Counted from the first letter of the stretch, positions 1 through 7,248 are shown. The stretch: DNA of 64,000 nt from Cetobacterium sp050033475 (GCF_050033475.1 NZ_CP188319.1:434001-498000); one strand, 5' to 3'. The notes: generated by a model from the letters alone, not told the origin. Translations and numbers: made by a program.

Positions 1-237
1 AATAGTTGGTATAAGCGATTTATCCCATGGATCAATTACTAAAAGTCTAGCTTCTGGAGCTGATACAGAACCTACTTGGTTTAAAGGCATTTCTGATCCA
101 TATTGCTCTACTTTTATTCCATCTAACATTGCTACGTTAGCTCTTCCTGCTCTTATTGCAGTAAATTTATTTTTTGTAGCCTCTACAGCTTTAGTCATTT
201 TGTCTTTACATTCTACCATTACCTTTTGAACGTCCAT
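1..237 (-). CDS. frr: Ribosome recycling factor, N-terminal part
   Basis: Encodes the first 79 residues of RRF, which with EF-G splits post-termination ribosomes. The visible peptide starts MDVQKVMVEC and carries the conserved stretch FTAIRAGRANVAMLDGI, then the VEQYGSEMPLNQ region; the 3' end lies outside the window. The start at 237 is set by an AGGAGG ribosome binding site (GGAGGGTAATATG on the minus strand). It sits 16 bases after pyrH, the usual rpsB-tsf-pyrH-frr order, and is probably co-transcribed with pyrH. Confidence 0.97.
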   Translation of the reverse strand, partial: MDVQKVMVECKDKMTKAVEATKNKFTAIRAGRANVAMLDGIKVEQYGSEMPLNQVGSVSAPEARLLVIDPWDKSLIPTI

Positions 238-253
238 ATTACCCTCCTAATTT

Positions 254-970
254 TTATCCTTCTATTACTTTAGTTCCTATATTTTCACCCATTATAACTT
301 TTTTGATATTTCCTTCTACTAGGGAATCAAATACTATTATAGGTAATCTATTTTCTCTGCATAGAGATATAGCAGTGGCATCCATAACTTTTAAATCTTT
401 GTTAAGAACTTCTGTATAAGTTACTTCATCATACTTAACTGCATCTGAAAATTTAACAGGATCTTTATCATATACTCCATCTACTTTTGTAGCCTTAATT
501 ACAACGTCGGCATTTATCTCTATAGCTCTTAGAGCTGCCGCTGTATCTGTTGTGAAATAAGGGTTCCCTGTTCCTGCACCAAATATTACTACTCTACCTT
601 TTTCTAGGTGTCTCTGAGCTTTTCTTTTTATAAATGGTTCTGCAATTTTAGGCATTTCAATAGCTGTTTGAACTCTTGTAGGCACACCTAAACTTTCAAT
701 AGCATTTTGTAATGCTAATGAGTTTATTACTGTTGCCAACATTCCCATATGATCTCCAGTTACTCTATCTATTCCTTGTTCAGATCCAGATAGTCCTCTA
801 AAGATGTTTCCACCACCTATTACAATTCCTACTTCTACCCCTAGATCTGCAATTTCCTTTATTTGTTTAGCATAAGAAGTAATTACCTCTGAAGATATTC
901 CGAATTCTTGTTCTCCCATTAGGGCTTCTCCACTTAACTTCAATAAAATTCTATTATATACAGACTTCAT
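254..970 (-). CDS. pyrH: UMP kinase
   Basis: Phosphorylates UMP to UDP in pyrimidine nucleotide synthesis; bacterial UMP kinases belong to the amino-acid-kinase fold and act as GTP-activated hexamers. The 238-residue length is typical. Visible motifs are the N-terminal LLKLSGEAL phosphate loop, GGGNIFRG, and GTGNPYFTTDTAA in the nucleotide-binding half. The start has a GGAGGAG site 9 bases upstream. A terminator hairpin separates it from tsf, so expression is probably partial readthrough or from a promoter I cannot see. Confidence 0.97.
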   Translation of the reverse strand: MKSVYNRILLKLSGEALMGEQEFGISSEVITSYAKQIKEIADLGVEVGIVIGGGNIFRGLSGSEQGIDRVTGDHMGMLATVINSLALQNAIESLGVPTRVQTAIEMPKIAEPFIKRKAQRHLEKGRVVIFGAGTGNPYFTTDTAAALRAIEINADVVIKATKVDGVYDKDPVKFSDAVKYDEVTYTEVLNKDLKVMDATAISLCRENRLPIIVFDSLVEGNIKKVIMGENIGTKVIEG

Positions 971-998
971 GCTCTAATTCTCCTCCGAGTTTGTTTTT

Positions 999-1024
999 AA
1001 AAAAAAGGGATGCAATTGCATCCC
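999..1024 (-). terminator. Terminator between tsf and pyrH
   Basis: On the minus strand the self-complementary GGGATGCAATTGCATCCC (1007-1024) is followed by eight or more T residues, an intrinsic terminator 16 bases after the tsf stop. It probably lowers readthrough from the abundant rpsB-tsf transcript into pyrH-frr. Confidence 0.8.
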
Positions 1025-1039
1025 CTATGCTATTTTCTA

Positions 1040-1933
1040 TTAACCGTTGATTTGAGCTGCAACTTCTGCTGCGAAGTCTACTGCTTCTTTCTCAATTCCT
1101 TCTCCAACTTTATATCTTGTGAAAGATACAACTTTCATGTCTCCAGCATATTGAGCAACTGTTTCTTTATTTTCTGCTTTTACGAAAATTTGGTCAACTA
1201 AACAGTTCTCTTCGTAGAACTTGTTCATTTTTCCAACTAATATTTTCTCAATTATTTGAGCAGGTTTTCCTTCTTGCTCTAATTGGTGTCTAGCAATTTC
1301 TCTTTCTCTCTCTAAATCATCTGTAGTAACAACTGATCTATCTAAGTATTTAGGATCCATTGCAGCAACGTGCATAGCGATGTCTTTAGCTTTAACTACA
1401 TTTGCTTCTGTAGCCTCTCCTGTCATTGCTACGATAACTCCTAATTTTCCACCTAAGTGATTGTAAGTAGTTACAAATCCTTCTTCAGAAGTTACTTTTT
1501 CAAATCTTCTGATAGACATGTTCTCTCCAATTTTAGCGATTAATTCAGTTACAGTAGTTTCTACAGTTTTTCCATTCTCTAATACATAAGCATTTAATTC
1601 CTCTAATGTATTTACAGATGGTTGTAAAGCAACCTCTACTAATTTATGTCCTAAAGCTTTGAATTCATCATTTTTAGCAACGAAGTCAGTCTCAGAGTTG
1701 AACTCTAATACTACTGCAGCTTTATGATCTGCAGAAACTCCGTCAAAGATTAATCCTTCAGCAGCAGTTCTTCCTGATTTCTTAGCAGCTTTAGCTATTC
1801 CTTTTTCTCTTAAATAGTCTATAGCTTTTTCGATATCTCCTTCTACTTCAGTTAGTGCCTTTTTACAATCCATCATTCCAGCACCAGTTCTCTCTCTTAG
1901 CTCTTTTACTAATCCAGCTGTGATTACTGCCAT
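1040..1933 (-). CDS. tsf: Translation elongation factor Ts
   Basis: Nucleotide exchange factor that recycles EF-Tu-GDP. It has 297 residues: an N-terminal UBA-like domain with the family signature RTGAGMMDCKKAL near residue 15, then the core domain with HVAAMDPKYL near 188 and the C-terminal helix. Start at 1933 follows a GGAGG site. It is downstream of rpsB, as in most bacteria, with a 95-base gap that holds a strong hairpin. Confidence 0.98.
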   Translation of the reverse strand: MAVITAGLVKELRERTGAGMMDCKKALTEVEGDIEKAIDYLREKGIAKAAKKSGRTAAEGLIFDGVSADHKAAVVLEFNSETDFVAKNDEFKALGHKLVEVALQPSVNTLEELNAYVLENGKTVETTVTELIAKIGENMSIRRFEKVTSEEGFVTTYNHLGGKLGVIVAMTGEATEANVVKAKDIAMHVAAMDPKYLDRSVVTTDDLEREREIARHQLEQEGKPAQIIEKILVGKMNKFYEENCLVDQIFVKAENKETVAQYAGDMKVVSFTRYKVGEGIEKEAVDFAAEVAAQING

Positions 1934-1982
1934 TTTTTTCCTCCTTCAAAAATTGAGATAATTTTTTACTTATATAGTACAA

Positions 1983-2007
1983 GGAATTGAGTCAACGACT
2001 CAATTCC
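1983..2007 (-). other. Perfect hairpin in the rpsB-tsf spacer
   Basis: An 11-bp perfect inverted repeat (1983-1993 with 1997-2007, 3-base loop) lies 50 bases before the tsf start. No T tract follows on the minus strand, so it does not look like a terminator. It may be an mRNA stabiliser, a processing site or a weak attenuator between rpsB and tsf. Confidence 0.6.
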
Positions 2008-2028
2008 ATTATTTTTATGTATAATTAA

Positions 2029-2772
2029 TTACTCAGCTGATCCTTCTTCTACTGCTAATTCTGCAGAAGCAACTTCAACGTTCTCTTTTCCTTGGTTTCC
2101 TTCGATTATAGCGTTAGCCATTACAGAAGAAATTAATTTTACAGATCTGATAGCGTCATCGTTTGCAGGAATTGGGTAAGTTACTAAATCTGGATCTACG
2201 TTAGTATCGATCATAGCGAATACAGGGATTCCTAATTTAGCTGCTTCAACAACTGCTAAAGTTTCTTTCTTAACGTCAACTACGAATATAGCTGCTGGTA
2301 ATTCTTTCATATCTTTAATTCCTGAAAGGTTTTTAGATAATTTTACTAATTCTTTTCTGAAATTAGCTGCTTCTTTCTTAGTGTAAGCAGTATCTAAAGT
2401 TCCGTCTGCATCCATTCTCTCTAATTCTTTTAATCTTTCAACTCTAGCTTGGATTGTTTTGTAGTTAGTTAACATTCCTCCTAGCCATCTGTTGTTGATA
2501 TAGTACATTCCTGATCTTTCAGCTTGATCTTTTACAGCTTCTTGAGCTTGTTTTTTAGTTCCAACGAAAAGAACTTTTCCACCTGCAGATGCGATATCTC
2601 TCATTACTGCATAAGCCTCTTCTATTTTCTTTAAAGATTTGTGTAAATCGATTACGTGAATTCCGTTTCTCTCAGTGAAGATGTACTTTGCCATCTTTGG
2701 ATTCCATCTTTTTGCTTGGTGACCGAAGTGTACTCCAGCCTCAAGTAATTGTTTCATTGTAATTACTGCCAT
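2029..2772 (-). CDS. rpsB: 30S ribosomal protein S2
   Basis: Component of the small ribosomal subunit body. It has 247 residues with the N-terminal LLEAGVHFGHQ signature, the NRWLGGMLTN motif near residue 92, and PVFAMIDTNVDP near 178. Start at 2772 with AGGAGG 8 bases upstream. It has its own strong promoter and a structured leader of about 100 bases (see those entries), suggesting autoregulation by S2 as known in other bacteria; that is inference here. Confidence 0.98.
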   Translation of the reverse strand: MAVITMKQLLEAGVHFGHQAKRWNPKMAKYIFTERNGIHVIDLHKSLKKIEEAYAVMRDIASAGGKVLFVGTKKQAQEAVKDQAERSGMYYINNRWLGGMLTNYKTIQARVERLKELERMDADGTLDTAYTKKEAANFRKELVKLSKNLSGIKDMKELPAAIFVVDVKKETLAVVEAAKLGIPVFAMIDTNVDPDLVTYPIPANDDAIRSVKLISSVMANAIIEGNQGKENVEVASAELAVEEGSAE

Positions 2773-2803
2773 TTTTTTCCTCCTAAGTTTTGGTTATTTC
2801 TTC

Positions 2804-2861
2804 CACTAATCTTAAAAACTAGACATCCTCTATAGGACACCCTGTCTAGAAATAATCAGTG
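2804..2861 (-). promoter_or_regulatory. Structured rpsB leader (candidate S2 autoregulatory RNA)
   Basis: Between the rpsB promoter and start codon, the transcript can form an outer stem (2854-2861 with 2804-2811, 8 bp with two G-U pairs) enclosing a hairpin whose arms are the perfect 7-mers CTAGACA and TGTCTAG (2843-2849 with 2819-2825), itself capped by TCCT/AGGA pairing. The position matches known r-protein leader regulators; binding by S2 is inference. Confidence 0.6.
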
Positions 2862-2880
2862 TGCATTTTAATAGCAAATT

Positions 2881-2909
2881 ATTTTAACATATTTATCCGA
2901 ATATGTCAA
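2881..2909 (-). promoter_or_regulatory. rpsB-tsf promoter
   Basis: Minus-strand -35 TTGACA (2904-2909), 17-base spacer and -10 TAAAAT (2881-2886), a near-consensus sigma-70 promoter. The transcript would start near 2874, about 100 bases before rpsB. Confidence 0.85.
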
Positions 2910-2925
2910 TCTTCTTAAATAAAAT

Positions 2926-2953
2926 AAGGGATTTCATTACTCTGAAATCCCTT
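2926..2953 (-). terminator. Terminator after the cold-shock gene
   Basis: An 11-bp perfect stem (2943-2953 with 2926-2936, 6-base loop) begins 13 bases after the csp stop. The T tract on the minus strand is interrupted (TTATTTTATTT), so termination may be partial. Confidence 0.7.
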
Positions 2954-2965
2954 TACTCTCTATTA

Positions 2966-3166
2966 TTAAGCTACTGTTACTTTAACAGCGATAGGTCCTT
3001 TTTTCCCATCTTCAACATCAAATGTAACTGCTTGTCCTTCTTCTAAGCTTTTGAAACCTTCCCCAGCGATTCCAGTAAAGTGTACAAAGTAATCTGCACC
3101 CTCATCAGAAGTTACGAAACCAAATCCTTTTTCTTTGTTAAACCATTTAACCGATCCTTTAAACAT
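2966..3166 (-). CDS. Cold-shock domain protein
   Basis: Single OB-fold RNA/DNA-binding protein of 66 residues, the full length of the CspA/CspB family. RNP1 is KGFGFVTSD near residue 13 and RNP2 is DYFVHF near 26. Members act as RNA chaperones. It has its own promoter, a leader of about 75 bases, a GGAGGG ribosome binding site, and a terminator. The leader could mediate cold induction as in cspA, but I see no specific cold-shock element. Confidence 0.95.
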   Translation of the reverse strand: MFKGSVKWFNKEKGFGFVTSDEGADYFVHFTGIAGEGFKSLEEGQAVTFDVEDGKKGPIAVKVTVA

Positions 3167-3245
3167 TTAATCCCTCCAAAATTCTAATCAAATATTTCAT
3201 TCATACCAACATACCTATATGTACTCCAGCTGAACAATTTATATG

Positions 3246-3274
3246 ATTATACCTCATATTGTCTATCCACGCAA
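3246..3274 (-). promoter_or_regulatory. Cold-shock gene promoter
   Basis: Minus-strand TTGCGT (3269-3274), 17-base spacer, perfect TATAAT (3246-3251). Transcription would start near 3240, leaving a 5' untranslated region of about 75 bases. Confidence 0.8.
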
Positions 3275-3320
3275 GCTTTTTTTTATTTTAATCTCTAACC
3301 TAGAGATCACATTTATCCTC

Positions 3321-3638
3321 TCAAGATCCTTGTTCAACAGTAAAAGACTCTAATCCTGATGTTAAGTTATATATTCTTTCAAATCCTAAACTTTCTAATT
3401 CTCTAGCTAATCTAATTGATCTAACTCCATTATTTGAATAAACTAAATATTCTACATCTTTAGGCAACATATCTATCATCATATCAAAATGATTTTTATC
3501 AGTCATATCAAGATTTATTGCATCTTCTGTTAACATTTCACTCTCTTCTACTTCTTCTGCTTCTCTTGCATCAATAATCATTATTTGATGATTATTTAAT
3601 AATTCTAACGCTTTTTCTTTACCAATTTCAACTATCAT
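3321..3638 (-). CDS. Rhodanese-like domain protein lacking the catalytic cysteine
   Basis: Compact rhodanese fold of 105 residues, the size of GlpE-like single-domain sulfurtransferases. The IIDAREAEEVEE segment (residues 21-32) is the conserved IDVR-type motif. The active-site loop reads VYSNNGVRS, with Ser68 where catalytic members have Cys, so sulfur transfer by the classical mechanism is unlikely. There is no signal peptide. The gene follows a structured leader of about 140 bases with its own -10 box and starts after AGGAGG. Role unknown; perhaps binding or regulatory. Confidence 0.8.
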   Translation of the reverse strand: MIVEIGKEKALELLNNHQIMIIDAREAEEVEESEMLTEDAINLDMTDKNHFDMMIDMLPKDVEYLVYSNNGVRSIRLARELESLGFERIYNLTSGLESFTVEQGS

Positions 3639-3659
3639 TTTACCTCCTAATTAAATTAA

Positions 3660-3783
3660 ACAAAAAATGGGAGAGGCCCGCATTAAGCGGGCCTTTTTGG
3701 GGGGAGTATTTGTTAAGTCACTTTGGGGTAAAACCCCATTTTAAACCAATAAAAGAAATTAATTTCTTCCTCTCCGCCCTTAT
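3660..3783 (-). ncRNA. Candidate structured leader RNA or small RNA upstream of the rhodanese-like gene
   Basis: The minus-strand transcript predicted from the -10 at 3790-3795 contains three local hairpins: AAGAAA/TTTCTT, GGGG/CCCC around 3725-3737, and an 8-bp GC-rich stem (3687-3694 with 3674-3681, 5-base loop). The 5' end can pair perfectly with the region just before a final T6 run (3769-3775 with 3670-3676), or alternatively with 3699-3706 (7 of 8 bp). The 3670-3676 pairing also overlaps the GC-rich hairpin. This looks like a switching leader or a self-closed small RNA ending in an intrinsic-terminator-like T run. It matches no family I can name. Confidence 0.5.
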
Positions 3784-3789
3784 GCTTAT

Positions 3790-3795
3790 ATTATA
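3790..3795 (-). promoter_or_regulatory. -10 box for the structured leader and rhodanese-like gene
   Basis: Perfect TATAAT on the minus strand in GGGTATAATAT. No convincing -35 is present 16-18 bases upstream. It lies just after the rplQ terminator, so it would give the downstream genes an independent transcript. Confidence 0.55.
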
Positions 3796-3826
3796 CCCTA
3801 GTTTATTTATTTTCCTCTTTTATTTC

Positions 3827-3856
3827 TAAAAAAAAAGGGACTAAAACTAGTCCCTT
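3827..3856 (-). terminator. Terminator of the long ribosomal-protein operon
   Basis: A 9-bp stem (3848-3856 with 3835-3843, 4-base loop) followed on the minus strand by eight or more T residues, 14 bases after the rplQ stop. It ends the S10-spc-alpha transcription block. Confidence 0.9.
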
Positions 3857-3869
3857 TACAAGCTAGTAA

Positions 3870-4220
3870 TTAAACTAACTCGATTATTGCCATTTCAGCA
3901 GAGTCACCTTTTCTTACTGTAGTTTTGATGATTCTTGTGTAACCACCATTTCTCTCAGCATATTTAGGTGCTAAATCGTTGAATAACTTAGCTACAGCTT
4001 CTTCACTTCTTAAGAAAGCAAACGCTCTTCTTCTTGAGTCAAGAGTTCCTTTTTTACCAAGAGTAACCATTCTCTCAGCAAACTTTCTTAATTCTTTTGC
4101 TCTAGTAACTGTAGTTTCGATTCTATCAGATAAAATTAATGATATAGTTAAGTTCATAAGCATAGCTTTTCTGTGATCAGCTCTTCTACCTAACTTTCTA
4201 TATGATTTATTATGATTCAT
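3870..4220 (-). CDS. rplQ: 50S ribosomal protein L17
   Basis: Large-subunit protein near the exit tunnel, 116 residues, with the family N-terminus MNHNKSYRKLGRRADHRKAM and ITTTVTRAKELRKF-like segment near 37. It closes the alpha operon directly after rpoA and before a strong terminator, the conserved position. Confidence 0.97.
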   Translation of the reverse strand: MNHNKSYRKLGRRADHRKAMLMNLTISLILSDRIETTVTRAKELRKFAERMVTLGKKGTLDSRRRAFAFLRSEEAVAKLFNDLAPKYAERNGGYTRIIKTTVRKGDSAEMAIIELV

Positions 4221-4245
4221 TAGTTAGCTATCCTCCTTGTCTAAA

Positions 4246-5223
4246 TTAGTCCACAGATCCGTTGGAATTAAGGTCAAACCCTAATTCTTTCATCTTCTCA
4301 AGGATCTCATCTAGAGATTTTCTTCCTAGATTTTTTATTTTTAAAAGCTCGTTCATTGACATTCTTGCCAATTGTCCAACTTCTTCAATTCCAGCTTTTT
4401 TCAGACAGTTAAATGATCTAACTGTTAAATCAAGCTCTTCAATTTTTATATTTAAAACGTTATCATCTTTAGCAGTATTTGAAGTAGTTTCTTCTTCTTC
4501 TTCAATATCTACTCTTAAGTGATCCATTCTATTTCCTAAATCTAGGAATGGATCAAGATGAAGTTTTAAAAGTTCAACTGCATAAGAAATTGCATCTCTT
4601 ATTGCAACACTTCCATTTGTTTCAACTTCAAGAGTTAACTTATCAAAGTCAGTCATTCTACCAACCATTGTATCCTCAACAGAGTATGATACTTTTTTAA
4701 TTGGAGTATATATAGCATCAACTGCTATATAATCAACTGGCCAATCTTTTTTCTCGATATCTTCTGATACTACAAATCCTTCTCCAGTATCTACTAAAAA
4801 TTCCATATCAATTTCTTTATCTGTAGTTAATGTACAAATAATTTGATCTGGATTTACTATTTCTAATCCAACATCAGGAATAATATCAGCTGCAGTTATA
4901 ACTTTTGGTCCTCTAGCAGAAAGAGTCATTTTTCTCTCTCCTGCAGATTCTGTTTTAATAACGATTTCTTTTATATTAAGAATAATATCTGTTACAGCTT
5001 CTTTTACACCTTCTACAACAGAAAATTCGCTTAATACTCCATCGATTCTAACACCCTTGATAGCTGCTCCAGGTATAGACGAAAGTAATACTCTTCTCAA
5101 AGCGTTACCAATCGTATGCCCATATCCTCTATATAAAGGCTCAATAATGTATTGCCCTTTGAAGTCATTTTCTTTTACTTCGGTAATGTTAATACCCCTA
5201 GCATGTTTTTCGATTTTTAACAT
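4246..5223 (-). CDS. rpoA: RNA polymerase alpha subunit
   Basis: Scaffold of RNA polymerase; its C-terminal domain contacts UP elements and activators. It has 325 residues: the N-terminal dimerisation domain includes YGHTIGNALRRVLLSS near 33, and a linker of acidic residues (EEEEET near 242) leads to the C-terminal domain with LTVRSFNCLKKAGI near 266, the region holding the DNA-contacting arginine. It lies between rpsD and rplQ as in the canonical alpha operon. Confidence 0.98.
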   Translation of the reverse strand: MLKIEKHARGINITEVKENDFKGQYIIEPLYRGYGHTIGNALRRVLLSSIPGAAIKGVRIDGVLSEFSVVEGVKEAVTDIILNIKEIVIKTESAGERKMTLSARGPKVITAADIIPDVGLEIVNPDQIICTLTTDKEIDMEFLVDTGEGFVVSEDIEKKDWPVDYIAVDAIYTPIKKVSYSVEDTMVGRMTDFDKLTLEVETNGSVAIRDAISYAVELLKLHLDPFLDLGNRMDHLRVDIEEEEETTSNTAKDDNVLNIKIEELDLTVRSFNCLKKAGIEEVGQLARMSMNELLKIKNLGRKSLDEILEKMKELGFDLNSNGSVD

Positions 5224-5249
5224 CTGATCAACTCCTATTAAAGGGTTTA

Positions 5250-5837
5250 TTATCTAGAATAGAACTCAACTATTAACGCTTCGTTTAGATCGAAATCTAA
5301 GTCATCTTTAGTTGGGTTCTGAAGAACTTTACCTGCAAAGTTAGCTTTATCCATTTCTAACCATGCTGGAACTGTAGTTTCTTCTACTGCTGTCTTTATT
5401 AAATCGATATTCTTAGAATTCTCGATTACAGAGATTACATCTCCTGCTTTAACTCTGTAAGACGCAATGTTTACTCTTCTTCCATTTACAGCGATATGTC
5501 CGTGAGAAACCACTTGTCTCGCTTGTCTTCTAGTTTTAGCAAACCCTAATCTGTAAACAACGTTCTCTAATCTTCTCTCTAAGTATTGGATTAGATTTAA
5601 ACCTGTTACTCCATCTTTTCTTGTTGCTTCCTCGTAAAGTTTTCTGAATTGCTTCTCCATTACGTTATATATGAACTTAGCCTTTTGCTTTTCGTTTAAT
5701 TGAATCGCGTACTCAGTAGGCTTTTTGTTAGCGTTTGGTCTCATCCCTCTTTTTGAAGATTTGTTTACTCCTAAAACAACTGGATCGATTCCAAGAGCTC
5801 TACATCTCTTTAAAATAGGCTGTCTATTTCTTGCCAT
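5250..5837 (-). CDS. rpsD: 30S ribosomal protein S4
   Basis: Primary 16S-binding assembly protein, 195 residues. The S4 RNA-binding domain is visible as RLENVVYRLGFAKTRRQARQ followed by VSHGHIAVNGRRVN. The N-terminus holds only one Cys (residue 12), so this is the zinc-free form. S4 is the autoregulator of the alpha operon in E. coli, which makes it the prime candidate ligand for the leader found before rpsM. Confidence 0.97.
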   Translation of the reverse strand: MARNRQPILKRCRALGIDPVVLGVNKSSKRGMRPNANKKPTEYAIQLNEKQKAKFIYNVMEKQFRKLYEEATRKDGVTGLNLIQYLERRLENVVYRLGFAKTRRQARQVVSHGHIAVNGRRVNIASYRVKAGDVISVIENSKNIDLIKTAVEETTVPAWLEMDKANFAGKVLQNPTKDDLDFDLNEALIVEFYSR

Positions 5838-5918
5838 CTCTTATTTGTTCCTCCTTCACTTATTAAAATTATAATGCGACAATGAGCTAATTATATTTAC
5901 CAATAATAGTAATAGTGA

Positions 5919-6308
5919 TTACACTCTTCTTCTTTTTGGTGGTCTACATCCATTATGTGGAACTGGAGTTACATCAGTGATCTTAGTAACTTCTAATCCA
6001 GCTGCTTGAAGAGATCTGATTCCAGCTTCTCTTCCTGATCCAGGACCTTTCACTCTTACTTCTACTTTTTTCATTCCATTTTCCATTGCGATTTGTGCAG
6101 CTTGTTCAGCAGCGATTTGTGCCGCGAATGGAGTTCCTTTCTTAGTTCCTTTGAACCCAGAAGTTCCACCTGATTTCCAGCTAATTACTTTCCCTTCAGT
6201 ATCAGTAATAGCGATAATAGTGTTGTTGAAAGTTGAATGTATATGTGCTATTCCGTTAGGAATATTTTTTAATTTTTTCTTGATCTTAGCTACCTTCTTC
6301 TTAGCCAA
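5919..6308 (-). CDS. rpsK: 30S ribosomal protein S11
   Basis: Platform protein of the 30S subunit, 129 residues. Visible are IAHIHSTFNNTIIAITD near residue 20, the KGTPFAAQIAAEQAA helix, and the C-terminal PVPHNGCRPPKRRRV signature. It is located between rpsM and rpsD as expected. Confidence 0.97.
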   Translation of the reverse strand: MAKKKVAKIKKKLKNIPNGIAHIHSTFNNTIIAITDTEGKVISWKSGGTSGFKGTKKGTPFAAQIAAEQAAQIAMENGMKKVEVRVKGPGSGREAGIRSLQAAGLEVTKITDVTPVPHNGCRPPKRRRV

Positions 6309-6368
6309 CTTTAGCTACCTCCTTACTTTAAAAGCCTTTAATTTCTATACTACGATAATAAGCCTTAA

Positions 6369-6725
6369 TTATTTTTTAATAGGTTTTTTTGGACCTTTTC
6401 TTGTTCTTGCATTTGTCTTAGATTTTTGTCCTCTTACAGGTAGATTCATTTTATGTCTTAATCCTCTGTAACATCTGATATCCATTAATCTTTTGATTGC
6501 AAGTCTGATTTCTTTTCTAAGGTCTCCCTCTACTTTAATTTGCTCTATGATAGCTCTGATTTTGTTAACTTCTTCTTCTGTTAAGTCTTTAACTCTTGTA
6601 TCAAAGCTAACTCCTGCTTCTCTTAAAACTTTTTGTGAAGTTGGTTTTCCAATTCCATAAATATAAGTTAATGCAATCTCAACTCTTTTATTTCTAGGAA
6701 TATCTACTCCTGCGATTCTAGCCAA
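6369..6725 (-). CDS. rpsM: 30S ribosomal protein S13
   Basis: Head protein contacting the P-site tRNA and the inter-subunit bridges, 118 residues. It starts MARIAGVDIPRNKRVEIALT and has the YIYGIG helix-turn motif, then the basic GLRHKMNLPVRGQKSKTNAR tail. First gene of the alpha operon; it is preceded by a 163-base gap containing a structured leader. RBS GAGGAGGAATCAATTTTG places AGGAGG 7 bases from the start. Confidence 0.97.
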   Translation of the reverse strand: MARIAGVDIPRNKRVEIALTYIYGIGKPTSQKVLREAGVSFDTRVKDLTEEEVNKIRAIIEQIKVEGDLRKEIRLAIKRLMDIRCYRGLRHKMNLPVRGQKSKTNARTRKGPKKPIKK

Positions 6726-6760
6726 AATTGATTCCTCCTCTTCCGAAAATTTATATATTC

Positions 6761-6871
6761 GATGGTATAATAACCATCTAAAGACTTTCTTCGATATGCC
6801 TCACGGTTGGCATCCACGAGTAAAGACTCTACAGTCTAGCATATCTTTACAGTACTTCCAATGTCAGTACT
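6761..6871 (-). promoter_or_regulatory. Structured leader before rpsM (candidate alpha-operon autoregulatory RNA)
   Basis: In the rpmJ-rpsM gap the minus-strand RNA can form a perfect 7-bp closing stem (6839-6845 with 6793-6799) enclosing two hairpins: AGACT/AGTCT (6824-6837) and CTCGTGG/CCGTGAG (6814-6820 with 6800-6806, with two G-U pairs). A hairpin of AGTACT repeats (6851-6871) lies 5' of it and a GATGGT/ACCATC hairpin (6761-6778) 3' of it, about 35 bases from the rpsM start. In E. coli the leader at this place binds S4; S4 binding here is inference. Confidence 0.6.
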
Positions 6872-6888
6872 AATATTTAAATATAAAA

Positions 6889-7002
6889 TTATCCTTGAAC
6901 TTGCTTGTGCTTCGGATTGTCACAGATTACTCTGATCTTCCCGTGTCTTTTGATAACTTTACATTTGTCGCAAATAGGTTTAACTGATGCTCTTACCTTC
7001 AT
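6889..7002 (-). CDS. rpmJ: 50S ribosomal protein L36
   Basis: Short 37-residue zinc-ribbon protein starting MKVRASVKPICDKCKVIKRH. The ligands Cys11, Cys14, Cys27 and His32 are present, so this is the zinc-binding form. Start at 7002 has AGGAGG 7 bases upstream. It lies between infA and rpsM, its conserved position. Confidence 0.97.
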   Translation of the reverse strand: MKVRASVKPICDKCKVIKRHGKIRVICDNPKHKQVQG

Positions 7003-7029
7003 TTTTACCTCCTTTCACGATACTAGATA

Positions 7030-7248
7030 CTACTTTTTCCTGTATACTATTCTACCTCTTGATAAATCATAAGGTGAGATTTGTACCGTTACCTTGTCTC
7101 CTGGTAAAATTTTAATATAGTTCATTCTCATTTTTCCAGAAATGTGACCTAAAATTGTATGCCCATTCTCTAATTCCACTTGAAACATCGCATTAGGAAG
7201 TGCCTCAATAATAGTACCTTCTAATTCGATAACATCCTTTTTTGACAT
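7030..7248 (-). CDS. infA: Translation initiation factor IF-1
   Basis: S1-like OB-fold factor that occupies the ribosomal A site during initiation. I set the start at 7248 (MSKKDVIELEG, 72 residues), because AGGAGG lies 4 bases upstream and the length equals the family norm; an in-frame ATG at 7275 would add nine unlikely residues. It ends ...DLSRGRIVYRKK. Part of the map-infA-rpmJ string. Confidence 0.96.
   Translation of the reverse strand: MSKKDVIELEGTIIEALPNAMFQVELENGHTILGHISGKMRMNYIKILPGDKVTVQISPYDLSRGRIVYRKK

Noticed and set aside
3291..3307. ATCTCTA/TAGAGAT hairpin as terminator for the rhodanese-like gene
   Set aside because: The stem is weak and followed on the minus strand by an A-rich run rather than T residues.
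3674..3700. GC-rich hairpin followed by TTTTT as a plus-strand terminator
   Set aside because: No plus-strand gene lies upstream; it is better read as part of the minus-strand leader structure.
3660..3783. Identification of the leader RNA as 6S, 4.5S SRP or a known riboswitch
   Set aside because: It is too short and lacks the rod of 6S, has no GGAAG/AGCA SRP tetraloop signature, and fits no aptamer consensus I know.
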